Notes: generated from the sequence alone by a model not told the origin. Positions 24,142 through 32,601 are shown, counted from the first letter of the stretch. The stretch is DNA of 64,000 nt from Halomarina litorea (GCF_024227715.1 NZ_CP100449.1:62001-126000); one strand, 5' to 3'. A program made the numbers and translations.

Positions 24142-25061
24142 GGCGTCACCTCGTACTCTTCAGCCAGTTTCTGGAAGTCCTCCCACTCGGGAAGGCGAGA
24201 CGTCCGTTGGGCACCGCTGGTGTCGAGATACGTGCAGAGGTCGTCGACGACGTCGTCAACGCCGTATGTGACGGCTTGGGCTCGGAGTTCGTCGCTGTTG
24301 ATGTCGACGTGACTGAGCAAGAGCAGGCAGTATGACTGCGTTCGTGCGCCCGAATCGATCACGAGCATGTGGCAGCACAACATCTCCGGGGAGAGCTCAC
24401 TCGTCGTCTCCGAGTAGAGGTAGTGTCTGCGGTCACGTGCCAACAGCGGGAGGCCGTATCGCTGGAATTGGTCTGGCCCTGTCGGACTGAAGTGTTCGTC
24501 AGCGATTTCAGTCGGCGCTTGGACAAGGAACTCGTCGAGAGATTCCCAGAGAATCGTGTAGGTGATGGTCTGTTCTTCGACAGTCTGGCGGTGGGCGTGA
24601 TGGGCAAGCTCACGAGCGAATACGCTCAGCGGTTCGAAGCCATCATTCAGTGCGTACGCCCCGTCGTCAGTCTGATAGATGATTCCACGGTGCTGAAGCG
24701 GGGCAAGCGCGCGGTGGACGGTACTTCTGTGGACGTCGGCGCGGCGTGCGAGTTCGGTCACGGTCCGTGGAGTATCGAGGTAGTAGCACACGCGGAGGGC
24801 TGATCCCGACATCAGCTCCGGCCAGTCGATGTGTGAATACTGCTGCGTGAGGTCCGTGAGTAACTCGAGAGCCTTTGCGTCCGACAGTCGAATCTGCTTT
24901 GTTTTCCCTTCTCGGCGTGTCTCGACGAGGCCAGCCGTTTCGAGGCGTTCGATGAGTTCTGAGGTGTAGCTGAGACTCCGATCGAGATTCGTCGAAAGGT
25001 CAGAGACCGTCTGCTCACCGTGGAGGGTAGTAAGGGCGCGAACCTCGCCTTCTGTGAGCAT
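24138..25061 (-). CDS. Winged-helix regulator paired with DUF6036 nucleotidyltransferase
   Basis: The start at 25061 (MLTEGEVRALTTLHGEQ) gives 307 residues. Two HTH units are visible: SDLSTNLDRSLSYTSELIER with GLVETRREGKTKQI, and VTELARRADVHRSTVHRALA with GIIYQTDDGAYALN. The remainder is a conserved alpha/beta region (LPLLARDRRHYLYSE) of unknown role. The gene overlaps the downstream nucleotidyltransferase and has a TATA-like box at 25081-25090. In a two-gene module it would be the DNA-binding partner; with the partner broken, it is now probably an orphan. Confidence 0.75.
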   Translation of the reverse strand: MLTEGEVRALTTLHGEQTVSDLSTNLDRSLSYTSELIERLETAGLVETRREGKTKQIRLSDAKALELLTDLTQQYSHIDWPELMSGSALRVCYYLDTPRTVTELARRADVHRSTVHRALAPLQHRGIIYQTDDGAYALNDGFEPLSVFARELAHHAHRQTVEEQTITYTILWESLDEFLVQAPTEIADEHFSPTGPDQFQRYGLPLLARDRRHYLYSETTSELSPEMLCCHMLVIDSGARTQSYCLLLLSHVDINSDELRAQAVTYGVDDVVDDLCTYLDTSGAQRTSRLPEWEDFQKLAEEYEVTP

Positions 25062-25080
25062 ACTGTTGCATACTAGCGAA

Positions 25081-25090
25081 CCAATATATG
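25081..25090 (-). promoter_or_regulatory. TATA box of the HTH/DUF6036 operon
   Basis: On the minus strand CATATATTGG lies 20-29 bases before the ATG at 25061, in the range of leaderless haloarchaeal promoters. Repeated TATGC units (GCATACTGTTGCATAC) between box and start may be an operator. Confidence 0.4.
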
Positions 25091-25148
25091 AATCAGTTCG
25101 GTATTTTGCAACACTCGACTGAGTCAGTCGAGATGGGAACGTACAGGG

Positions 25149-25164
25149 TGAAAGCCCTCGGCCG
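25149..25164 (+). repeat. Short relic of the GAAAGCCCTCGGCCG repeat
   Basis: TGAAAGCCCTCGGCCG is identical to the first 16 bases of the long repeat at 9824. The match then fades, so this is a truncated copy next to the ArsR-like gene. Confidence 0.5.
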
Positions 25165-25189
25165 TTCACGGACGGGACAGACGCGCCGG

Positions 25190-25582
25190 CTAGTCGCTAT
25201 CGGCGTCGAGGAGGTCCCACTCCTCGCGCATCAGTTCTCGGACGCCGTGGTCGAGTATCCCATCACCGAGTGAGGTGGCCTGATAGTACGAATAGAGGCC
25301 GTCAGTGTCGGGCTGTTTCCGCTTTCGATTCTCGACGAGCCCAACGTCGATGAGCGTGTCGAGATGGTAGTGGAGCGTGTTCGACGGGAGGTCCAGTCCC
25401 TCTTCGAGTTCCTCTGCACTGTGGGCCCCCTGTTCGGTCAGGACGTGAAGAATCCGAAAGCGAGTCTCGTTCCCGATCGCTCGCTGCATGTCCAGATAGG
25501 CTTCGAGAGAGAGGAGACTGTGTTCCGGCAAGAGTCCTGCCAGATCGTCTGCGTCGGGGGAGGAACGATCGGTTTCGGACAT
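25190..25582 (-). CDS. ArsR-like winged-helix regulator
   Basis: The 130-residue protein has a winged helix: YLDMQRAIGNETRFRILHVL, HSAEELEEGLDLPSNTLHYH, DTLIDVGLVENRKRK and a GLYSYYQATSLG wing. No metal-binding cysteines are present. It resembles the protein at 27508-27915 in length and in the N-x-LHYHLD recognition helix, so the two are probably paralogues. It stands alone among toxin-antitoxin modules; its target is unknown. Confidence 0.75.
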   Translation of the reverse strand: MSETDRSSPDADDLAGLLPEHSLLSLEAYLDMQRAIGNETRFRILHVLTEQGAHSAEELEEGLDLPSNTLHYHLDTLIDVGLVENRKRKQPDTDGLYSYYQATSLGDGILDHGVRELMREEWDLLDADSD

Positions 25583-25938
25583 ACACAGTACTTACACAAG
25601 CAGGCGCATAAGCGCTTGCTGACTCAACAGCTTGCATCTCCCCGTATGACGACCGCGATGCTCTCGTCCGTCAGCTCTGGTTGCTCGTCCGGGATCGCGC
25701 GCGACGCGAATAACGTGGCAACCCCCCACAACTCGAGGGACAGCCTCCCTGTCCTGTTCGCTTCCTCCCGTCTTGTGACAGTCCAACACGCCGCACTGTA
25801 GGGGGTGTCCCGAATAGTCGGTCATTCGTACCGAGCAGGGTTTTCAGACCCTCCACAGCAGCGTATCCAATCGGATGCCTTCACCGAGTCCCCATCATCA
25901 AAACGACGATATAATCGGACGCCCCCGACCAAGAGGCG
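25583..25938. other. Intergenic gap, 356 bases
   Basis: No gene is supported. A stretch near 25800-25860 (GGGGTGTCCCGAATAGTCGG onwards) looks like the end of a mobile element, but I cannot tie it to a named insertion sequence. Confidence 0.3.
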
Positions 25939-26463
25939 TTACGCGCCGTCGATCGACGAACACTGACAGAACCCTTCGAGTTGTGGATCGAACGTGACGA
26001 TGTGCTCGTGAACCGTTGTGGCGACTCGCTGCATCGCACGAGCCTGTTCCTTCGTCGTAACAGTCGTCCCGTAGTAGTGTTCCGTCCGGCGTGCATCGTA
26101 CAGGGTTTTGAGCGACTCGATCGTGCTGTCTTCCAGCGGAACCTGTCCCTTCGCGAACTCGTAGGGTGATGTATGATCCCGTAACTCCCTCGCGTCAGTC
26201 CCAGTCATCGCTAGCAAGTATCCCTGAAGCGTGTGCTCGATGACGATGAACGAGTGTTCGAGAATCGCCCCGTAGTACTCGCCCAGTGCATCGATTCTGT
26301 TCGTCAGCTCGATCAACCGGCAGGCTTTCTGGATTTGGACCTCCCCGTCGCTGGCATCGGGACCGGGGTTCAGTGTGGGCTCGAACGTCGGTTGCCCATG
26401 TGCGTGGCCAAACGCGTCTTCGGCTGCCGAAATCTCCTCGAGCAAGTGCGTTGGGTCACTCAT
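25939..26463 (-). CDS. HEPN-like protein, partner of the MNT nucleotidyltransferase
   Basis: The start at 26463 (MSDPTHLLEEISAAEDAF) gives 174 residues. It is all-helical, with IVIEHTLQGYLLAMTG in the middle and LYDARRTEHYYGTTVT late, a candidate HEPN active-site segment although the spacing of Arg to His is not the perfect R-x4-6-H. HEPN toxins are RNases neutralised by an MNT partner. It follows the HTH-MNT gene with an 8-base overlap, the arrangement expected for such modules. Confidence 0.6.
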   Translation of the reverse strand: MSDPTHLLEEISAAEDAFGHAHGQPTFEPTLNPGPDASDGEVQIQKACRLIELTNRIDALGEYYGAILEHSFIVIEHTLQGYLLAMTGTDARELRDHTSPYEFAKGQVPLEDSTIESLKTLYDARRTEHYYGTTVTTKEQARAMQRVATTVHEHIVTFDPQLEGFCQCSSIDGA

Positions 26464-27265
26464 GATCGAGAACCTCCTGCTTGACGCGGTCAAGCGTCTC
26501 TGAGGACAGCAGGGTGATTCCCGTCCCGAACAGCCGCTCCGTGTCGACGCGCTCTAGTTGATTGATGATCGATTGGGGCGTCTCGACGAGGATCTCGAAC
26601 GAATACCGGTGTGCAGAGGCCCGGTCCTGGCCATCCGCTTCGAGGGTCTCTTTCAGGTCGGCCCAGCCGCTTTCGAAATCGGTGTTCACTGCGTCTGCGA
26701 CCGCAATGGTTGGCGGAATCTGGAGTCTCTCGAGGCGTTTGGCGAGTTTGTTCGCCTCGTGTCGTTGCTGCATATGATCGCCACCGACGAGGACCCAGAG
26801 GTCGATGTCCGACTGGCGATCGGCCTCCCCCCGGGCAACGCTTCCGAACAGGATGATACCCAGGACATCGTCGAGTTCGTCTTCCAGATAGTGGTACGCG
26901 ACGCGCACGGGCGTCTGGAAGTTCGTTTGTGGGATGCTACGGATCGGGTCGTCCGGGTTGTCGAGTCGATTTCTGTTGATGTGGACCCGCCGCGCATTGC
27001 CCTTGTGAAACGTCTCGACAAGCTCATTCGCCTCAAGGACGTCGACAGCTTCGCGGGTCGCCCGCTCGCTGAGGGGAACGACCTTCGAGAGTTGTCGAAG
27101 TGAGACGTTGATACTGGGATTGTCGCTGAGGAAGTTGAGGATATATGTCGTGGCACCATGCTTGAACAGGTCGGCATCTCGAACAGGAAGCGCGAGTTCG
27201 ATCGACATTCCCCGATCCGAGTCGGGGGGGTCACCTGGGGCTTCTGTTGAACTGTGATTCTGCAT
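26456..27265 (-). CDS. MNT-type nucleotidyltransferase fused to a winged helix
   Basis: ATG at 27265 gives 269 residues. The N-terminal 100 residues form a winged helix (ILNFLSDNPSINVSLRQLSK, SERATREAVDVLEANELVET). The middle carries the nucleotidyltransferase signature ILFGSVARGEADRQSDIDLW with the GS and D-x-D residues that bind ATP-Mg. MNT antitoxins inactivate HEPN toxins by adding AMP groups. The fused DNA-binding part suggests it also regulates its own operon. A TATA box lies at 27287-27296. Confidence 0.8.
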   Translation of the reverse strand: MQNHSSTEAPGDPPDSDRGMSIELALPVRDADLFKHGATTYILNFLSDNPSINVSLRQLSKVVPLSERATREAVDVLEANELVETFHKGNARRVHINRNRLDNPDDPIRSIPQTNFQTPVRVAYHYLEDELDDVLGIILFGSVARGEADRQSDIDLWVLVGGDHMQQRHEANKLAKRLERLQIPPTIAVADAVNTDFESGWADLKETLEADGQDRASAHRYSFEILVETPQSIINQLERVDTERLFGTGITLLSSETLDRVKQEVLDHE

Positions 27266-27286
27266 ACGGCATTGCAGCACACCAAA

Positions 27287-27296
27287 CTATTTATAC
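27287..27296 (-). promoter_or_regulatory. TATA box of the HTH-MNT/HEPN operon
   Basis: The minus strand reads GTATAAATAG about 22-31 bases before the ATG at 27265, a strong archaeal TATA box with leaderless spacing, inside a markedly AT-rich patch. Confidence 0.55.
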
Positions 27297-27507
27297 TTTA
27301 TATTTAGTTGGTCGGGAGGCTGAGCCCGGATACGACGACTCATGTTCGAGACAGGCCAGAGGTCAAGATAATAGCACCTCTCACATCGGTCGTCCCTCGT
27401 ACTTGACCATGAGGGAGCAGTCGGTTGGGCCGAGCATACCGAGACGCGAGACTGCGATGAGGTTAAGGCTCGGTAACCTCATGTGCTCGGGGTTCGTTGC
27501 CGCACGT

Positions 27508-27915
27508 ATGGCCGACGGCTCATCCGCATCGGCGTCGGGTGCCGACGATGGGGACGCGATTGACTCCCTCACGGCCGACCTCTTCGGCGAGCCCGCGCTC
27601 CTCGACCTCGATGCACATCTGGAGTTGTTCGAGGAGGTGGCCGCACGCCCCCGGTTCGCCGTGCTGTACGCCCTCCAGCAGGACGGTCGGTTGAGCGCGA
27701 AGGAACTCGGCGAGCGCCTCTGTCGGAGTGAAAACGGGTTGCACTACCACCTCGATCGGTTGGTCGACGCCGGGCTCGTGGCCAACCGTCGTCAGTCGGT
27801 CCCCGACCGAGACGGGTTGTACTCGTATTACGAACTGACTGGGCTCGGTGCGGACCTCATCGACGCCGTGACGGCGTTCATCGGTGCCGAGAAGACCGCA
27901 CTCGAGGAGTACTGA
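27508..27915 (+). CDS. ArsR-like winged-helix regulator, paralogue
   Basis: The chosen ATG at 27508 gives 135 residues (MADGSSASASGADDGD, a typical acidic haloarchaeal start); the longer frame to 27247 reads as noise. The winged helix is LELFEEVAARPRFAVLYALQ, LSAKELGERLCRSENGLHYH, DRLVDAGLVANRR and DGLYSYYELTGLG. Layout and the LHYHLDRL motif match the regulator at 25190-25582. It is monocistronic; its ligand and targets are unknown. Confidence 0.75.
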   Translation: MADGSSASASGADDGDAIDSLTADLFGEPALLDLDAHLELFEEVAARPRFAVLYALQQDGRLSAKELGERLCRSENGLHYHLDRLVDAGLVANRRQSVPDRDGLYSYYELTGLGADLIDAVTAFIGAEKTALEEY

Positions 27916-27952
27916 CACCCACGCACGGCGACCACGACTGCACACCTGGTCA

Positions 27953-28018
27953 ATGACATCCAGCACTAGTTCCTCGACCGAGGTCGACGAGGCGGTCCGT
28001 CGACTCTACGAGCGGTAG
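27953..28018 (+). pseudogene. Remnant of a small acidic protein
   Basis: A short frame MTSSTSSSTEVDEAVRRLYE ends at TAG (28016-28018), yet the same frame continues as AAETDEERRVPP, which looks coding. I read it as the N-terminus of a small protein inactivated by a stop and then lost. The rest of the gap to 28293 is empty apart from the TATA box. Confidence 0.3.
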
Positions 28019-28262
28019 GCGGCCGAGACCGACGAGGAACGCCGCGTGCCGCCCTTCGCTTGCTCACGGTTCCCGCTGGTCACCGTTCGCTACTGAGGCG
28101 CGATCGCAGGGATCATGAGCCAACATCCACCCCAGTAATAGAGTTTCGAGAAAGCACACAGTCAGCGAACGAGCGTTTCGGTGCGGACGCTCCCGCCGAG
28201 TGGACGCCTCACGCCGTCGACGAGGACGAACACCGCAACGATCACCCGAGTTCCACCTGCGA

Positions 28263-28270
28263 TTTATATG
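28263..28270 (+). promoter_or_regulatory. TATA box of the MntA/HepT operon
   Basis: TTTATATG lies 24 bases before the ATG at 28294, the standard spacing for a leaderless transcript. Confidence 0.5.
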
Positions 28271-28293
28271 ACCCGAGGACGTGGTTTCGAGTA

Positions 28294-28782
28294 ATGCGAA
28301 CCGCCGAGTCGACCACGCTCGATGCCTCCCTCGATCTCGACGCCCTCCAGGCTGTCCTTCGGGAGCATCCGGTCCGACTCGCGGTGCTCTTCGGTTCCCA
28401 CGCCGCCGAGACAACCCACGCCACGAGCGATATCGATCTCGCAGTCGAGTTCGACGACCACCGGCCCTCCGACCCGGACTACAACGACGTCTTTCTCGGG
28501 TTGAGCGCCGACCTCAGTGACACACTCGAGACGAATGACGTCGATCTCGTCGACCTCCATGCGGTCTCGCCAGCACTCGCAGCAGCAATCTTCGAGAACG
28601 GCGTCCTACTCGTCGGTACAGCGGAGCACGCCGCCGAGCGTCGCCGCCAGCTCACGGCGTCCGCGGACGACCAGCAGTCACCACGCGACCGGCTCGACGC
28701 GGCTCTCGAACGGATCGATGACCATCTCGGCGACCGTGATGCTGGAGTGCCAGCCGCAGGGGAGGCAGAGAACGACGGATGA
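28294..28782 (+). CDS. MntA-type nucleotidyltransferase antitoxin
   Basis: The 162-residue protein starts at ATG 28294, set by the TATA box. The signature LAVLFGSHAAETTHATSDID with the following LAVEF gives the GS and D-x-D residues of minimal nucleotidyltransferases. The C-terminus is a charged helix (SPRDRLDAALERIDDHLGDR). In MntA/HepT systems the antitoxin AMPylates a tyrosine of the HEPN toxin. The stop overlaps the HEPN start (ATGA). Confidence 0.82.
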   Translation: MRTAESTTLDASLDLDALQAVLREHPVRLAVLFGSHAAETTHATSDIDLAVEFDDHRPSDPDYNDVFLGLSADLSDTLETNDVDLVDLHAVSPALAAAIFENGVLLVGTAEHAAERRRQLTASADDQQSPRDRLDAALERIDDHLGDRDAGVPAAGEAENDG

Positions 28783-29237
28783 CGGGCGAGGGACTGCCGG
28801 CGGATCGCCTCAACCGAATTCTGACCGCTGTCGAAACCATCGAGGAGAGCCTTGGAGTCCTCGCTCGCAAGCAGCGTGTCAGTCGGGCGGACTACAAGAC
28901 CGATTCGGATACGCGCGATATCGTCGAGCACCGCTTCGTGAAGATGACCGAAGCTAGCATCGATATCGCCGAGGAACTCGTCAAACACGAGCGCGGCCAG
29001 CCACCAGCCAGTAATCCAGCGTCGATGCGCACGCTCGGTGAGTTGGGTGTTCTCTCGGGGGCACTGGCCGAGGAGATGGCGCAGGGCGCTCGGTTCCGGA
29101 ACATGTTGTCCCATACCTACGGGAGCATCATCGACCACGACGTCGTCTACAACGCCCTCCAGGACCTCGAGCGCTACCGAGCCTTCGTGCAGGCGGTTCG
29201 GGATCATCTCGATTCAATCGGCGCACTCGACGACTGA
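28779..29237 (+). CDS. HepT-type HEPN toxin (RNase)
   Basis: This 152-residue helical protein contains the canonical HEPN active site R-x4-H-x-Y in GARFRNMLSHTYGSI, where the Tyr is the residue modified by the MntA partner. Helices before it (DIVEHRFVKMTEASIDIAEE) match the DUF86 fold. HepT proteins cleave RNA, often tRNA. It overlaps the MntA gene by four bases, so the module looks intact and probably functional. Confidence 0.85.
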   Translation: MTGEGLPADRLNRILTAVETIEESLGVLARKQRVSRADYKTDSDTRDIVEHRFVKMTEASIDIAEELVKHERGQPPASNPASMRTLGELGVLSGALAEEMAQGARFRNMLSHTYGSIIDHDVVYNALQDLERYRAFVQAVRDHLDSIGALDD

Positions 29238-29766
29238 GTTCGTGGAGTGAGAATGGTAGCTCGTAGAGCTGACTGTCGACACCTGGGGCATACGATCCGG
29301 TGCTGACGTGACGAACAGGAGCTGCTGACTGTTCACTGTTTCCCGGACATTGAAAGCCCTCGACCGTCCGGTATCCCGAGACCCACGCTGCGTGCCTCGT
29401 TTCACTCGCTACTTGTGGGCTCGGGGAACGACCGGGACGATTTCGCCCGTCCTGAGTCCGCCAGGAGTGGTCGTCACGCATCTGTTGACGGAGTTCCGTC
29501 CCTCGGACCCAGTCGCCATCTCGAACAAGCACCGTCAGCATCACCTTCTGTCGGTCAGTCAGGTTCTTAAAGAAGCCATCAGGGAGTATCGTGTTAGATA
29601 TTATTTCACTCATCTTGAGAATCCGCCGTCTGATTACTGTTGGGGTGAAATGCGAGTAGCTACAGAGATGAGGAACAGATCATACCGACGCGGCTACTGT
29701 ATGGTTGCGTTTGTTCGCCCCCGAAGGGTGCGGCGCAAGTCATACTGGCTCGCCTCGATTCGACCA
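29238..29766. other. Intergenic gap, 529 bases
   Basis: The gap holds copy 3 of the GAAAGCCCTCG repeat (29353-29467). I see no credible gene on either strand; the open frame running into the TFB gene is an artefact of the missing upstream stop. AT-rich sequence near 29560-29620 could hold the TFB promoter. Confidence 0.45.
29353..29467 (+). repeat. GAAAGCCCTCG repeat, copy 3 (diverged)
   Basis: TGAAAGCCCTCGACCGTCCG starts a 115-base relative of the 9824/10981 repeats. It shares CCTCGTTTCACTCG, a GGGGAACGACCGGGACGATT block and TCCTGAGTCCGCCAGG, with many substitutions that keep the outer pairing. It lies between the MntA/HepT module and the TFB gene. Confidence 0.65.
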
Positions 29767-30696
29767 ATGGCGACGAGAGACATCTACATGTGCACGTTCG
29801 ATGAGGATGTACCGACTAAAACCAACACGACGCCGTTCTGCCCAGAGTGCGATGGCGTTGTCCGAACGAACAGCGTCGAGACTGCCTGCGAGGATTGTGG
29901 GCTAATCATCGACGAGCAGCTGATCGACCACGGGCCGGAGTGGCGGGCGTACGACGAGGGCGAATGCGAGCGAACGGGTGCACCGCTCACGTCAGCACGC
30001 CACGACCGAGGCCTGTCGACCGAGATCGGGCGGAACGTGGATGTGATCGGCAGTGACCTCTCGGGACGGAAACGACGACAGCTAGGGTGACTGCGACGTG
30101 AGCACCGGCGTGGGAAGTTCCGGTCGACCGCCGAGCGGAACCTCGCGCACGGGCTGGGCGAGGTCCGACGCATCGCCGGGGCACTCGGCCTCGCCGAGAC
30201 GATTCGCGACCAGGCGTGTCAGCTGTTCCGGAGCGCGCAGTCGGACGGGCTGTTCCCCGGTCGGCCGATCGAAGCGATGGCCGCCGCAAGTGTCTACGGT
30301 GCCTGTCGGTGCAACGGCTGTTCGCGAACGCTTGACGACGTTGTCGTTCCAGCGCGAGTCGACGAGACGAGCGTCCGCAGCGCCTACAAAGTACTCAACC
30401 GAGAACTCGGCCTCCCCGCGAAGCCCATGACCCCGAGTTCGTTCGTTCCCCGACTGGCGTCAGCACTCAACGTCGCGAACGACGTGCGACATCGAGCGCG
30501 AAGTCTCGCAGAACAGGTGGATTCGGCGGGTGCAGTGACAGGCGTCAGTCCGTCCGGCGTCGCCGCGGCCTGTCTCTACGACGCGCTTCGTGACCACGAA
30601 CGAGAGGTGACGCAGGCGACGGTCGCCGAAGCAGCGAACGTCACGGCGGTCACGGTGCGAACTCACTGGAAGACACTCCAGGATGTGGCGCACTGA
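29767..30696 (+). pseudogene. Transcription initiation factor TFB with internal stop
   Basis: From ATG 29767 the protein has a TFIIB zinc ribbon (FCPECDG ... CEDCGLIIDE), the B-finger/linker ERTGAPLTSARHDRGLST and SGRKRRQLG. A TGA (30088-30090) then interrupts the frame where relatives have Arg, but the same frame continues without shift: LRREHRRGKFRSTAERNLAH, GALGLAETIRDQACQLFRSA, AAASVYGACRCNG and a second cyclin repeat to 30696. A single CGA-to-TGA change explains the break. Haloarchaea carry many TFBs, so loss of one is tolerable. An internal start at 30277 could give only the second half. Confidence 0.8.
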
Positions 30697-31228
30697 CCCG
30701 CGGAGCGCGGTCGCAGTCTTTCCAGTCTGAGGGGTAGCTGGAAGCGAATATTCATGAAGCCGGGACGGCGTCATCAAAGACGAACCAACGACACGAACTA
30801 CGACGGAATTGAGATTTTTCAATCGGTGAAGCGAGTCGTCTACAGACACCAGCTTGCCAGGCAACAGGGGGTTAATCGACGGCCAACAGAACTACAGACG
30901 GCGTCGCCCGAGTCACGTCGTGCGGGGCTGTCAGCGGCCGATTCGTCTGTCCATTCCATCCCCGTTTTCGACCGTCTCTGCTGGAGGCGTGCGTATCGAC
31001 ACGCCACCCTGACCGAGTCGTGGTGTCCAACGGCCACGGACTCGACGCAGGGGTGAGCTCATTCTCGCTTCCGTGATCGTGGTGGCGTGTCCTCTCACGA
31101 TGGGACTCGAAGACGAGACGATGCCCGTTGCGAGTGCCTGCTATTTAGTGCCGCGAGCAGGAAACTGTCGTCGCATCTGACAAGGTGTTATGAGGGGCTA
31201 GTCGTTAGCACCGGTACCCTGCGCCGAT
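30697..31228. other. Intergenic gap, 532 bases, decayed duplicate region
   Basis: No gene is supported. Bases 30925-30980 resemble 33181-33235 (shared GGGGCTGTCA/GGGCTGTCA, GTCTGTC-ATTCCA and CCCGTTTT blocks), so part of this gap and part of the 33-kb gap derive from one ancestral segment. Confidence 0.4.
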
Positions 31229-31456
31229 ATGTCTCGCAATCCGCCGACGCCACTTGGTCCAACTGCTACGGAGGCCCTCGAGCACCTCAGCGAGCCGCTC
31301 GAAGAGCACGACGGGTTGACTCGTGAGGAAGCGACAACGGTACTCACCGACGGTGATTTCGATGTAATCGATGCGCGGGACACGATCGAGCGACTTCGCC
31401 TTCGTGGCTATCTCTACGAGGTCGAGGGACAGCTCTTCTTGACGCCGACGCGGTGA
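31229..31456 (+). CDS. Small winged-helix-like protein
   Basis: The 75-residue protein (TEALEHLSEPLEEHDGLTRE ... DTIERLRLRGYLYEVEGQLF) looks like a minimal winged helix, its last 20 residues forming the wing. It is soluble and acidic with no other domain. A decayed relative of its C-terminus lies at 32602-32661 beyond the vapBC genes, evidence of local duplication. The function is unknown. Confidence 0.6.
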   Translation: MSRNPPTPLGPTATEALEHLSEPLEEHDGLTREEATTVLTDGDFDVIDARDTIERLRLRGYLYEVEGQLFLTPTR

Positions 31457-31772
31457 GCCGCCTGCGGGGCTTCAACCCCTACAGTGTCTCTGTACGAGTT
31501 CCTTGTTCAGGCTGTCTGTAGACTGTTTCAGGGGCAGGCTGACAAGGGCTTTTGTCGACCCTCGACTCTGGGTTACTCCCGGGGGGGTCGACGGAACTAC
31601 GTGAACAGACTACGTTACAGCAGGACCGTAGACGAGTGAAAGCTAATTACCAATGATGGTGAGCAGTATCTCGACGGCGAACTCGACACGGGAGAACTCG
31701 ACGATAACAGTGAAACGCGCGCTTCGGCGTGACGGCGGAGGATTCTTGTCGCCGTATATCGGAATACACAGT
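31457..31772. other. Intergenic gap, 316 bases
   Basis: This gap contains the left direct repeat (31618-31643) and the probable vapBC promoter region. I see no gene; the open frame before the vapB ATG reads as noise. Confidence 0.4.
31618..31643 (+). repeat. Direct repeat, left of vapBC
   Basis: CAGCAGGACCGTAGACG, followed by AGTGAAAGC, recurs at 32449-32474. The first 17 bases are identical. The copies bracket the vapBC pair. Confidence 0.65.
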
Positions 31773-32003
31773 ATGAGTAAGACGATTCGCGTTTCGGATG
31801 ACTACCACGCGTATCTGAAAGCGCACAATCGTGAGGGCGAGACGATGGAAGAGACGCTACGGCGGTTGACGGGCGGTCCACGGCCAGAGGATGTGGCGGG
31901 CATCCTCTCGGAGGAGACCGCCGAGAGGATCAAAGAGCGCGTCGAGCGCAAACGCGAGCGAGGCATCGAGTCGAAAGCGGACGTTCGCGAGCGGTTTTCG
32001 TGA
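31773..32003 (+). CDS. vapB: VapB-type antitoxin
   Basis: ATG at 31773 gives 76 residues. The N-terminus (SKTIRVSDDYHAYLKAHN) is a short DNA-binding strand and helix, followed by EETLRRLTGG and a charged helical tail (ERIKERVERKRERG) that would bind the toxin. This matches small archaeal VapB proteins. Its stop overlaps the vapC start (GTGA). Confidence 0.75.
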   Translation: MSKTIRVSDDYHAYLKAHNREGETMEETLRRLTGGPRPEDVAGILSEETAERIKERVERKRERGIESKADVRERFS

Positions 32004-32395
32004 TTCTCGATACCTCGTTTCTCATCGACCTGTTTCGGGGGCAGGACGCCGCGTTTCAGAAGGGGAGTGAACTCGTAGCGGCGGGTGCCGTCCAGCGGGT
32101 CCCCGCGCCGGTGGTCGCGGAACTCGCCTACGGGGTCGAGATGGAGGGAACCAACGCGGAGCGCCGGAAGTTCGACAACGCGATGGCGATGTACCCGGTC
32201 GTCACGCAGACACGCGAACTCGCGCGACTCTCGGGCGAACTTCTCGCGAAGGCCGACCGTACGGACGGTGGAGAGAGTGGCATCGACCCGATCGACCCGA
32301 TGATAGCGGCCGTCTCGGTCGTCGTTGGTGAACCAGTGCTGACGGACAACGTCGACCACTTCAAGCAACTGGGTGTCGATGTCGAGACGTACTGA
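32000..32395 (+). CDS. vapC: VapC-type PIN RNase toxin
   Basis: This 131-residue protein has the standard VapC size and acidic residues: MILDTSFLIDLFRG, APVVAELAYGVE, IDPIDPMIAAVSVVVG and VLTDNVDHFKQL. VapC toxins cut tRNA or rRNA with Mg. It is coupled to VapB by a 4-base overlap starting at GTG 32000. The module appears intact and is framed by short direct repeats. Confidence 0.85.
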   Translation: MILDTSFLIDLFRGQDAAFQKGSELVAAGAVQRVPAPVVAELAYGVEMEGTNAERRKFDNAMAMYPVVTQTRELARLSGELLAKADRTDGGESGIDPIDPMIAAVSVVVGEPVLTDNVDHFKQLGVDVETY

Positions 32396-32448
32396 CGATC
32401 AAGCGTACTTCTGTGGAACCGGCTTGTAGCGGGCCCTGTCCTATATTT

Positions 32449-32474
32449 CAGCAGGACCGTAGACGGGTTGAAGC
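32449..32474 (+). repeat. Direct repeat, right of vapBC
   Basis: This is the second copy of CAGCAGGACCGTAGACG, followed by GGTTGAAGC. It lies 54 bases after the vapC stop and 831 bases from the left copy. Confidence 0.65.
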
Positions 32475-32601
32475 ATCACCGGATGGGGCGTCCACAACGG
32501 GACGTCCCGTATCGCAGCCGGTCCGTCGATGAGGTACATCCGAGTGTAAGCGGCCCGCTCGGTGGCTCAACTGCCATTACAGGAGACCCATCGAATAGCT
32601 C

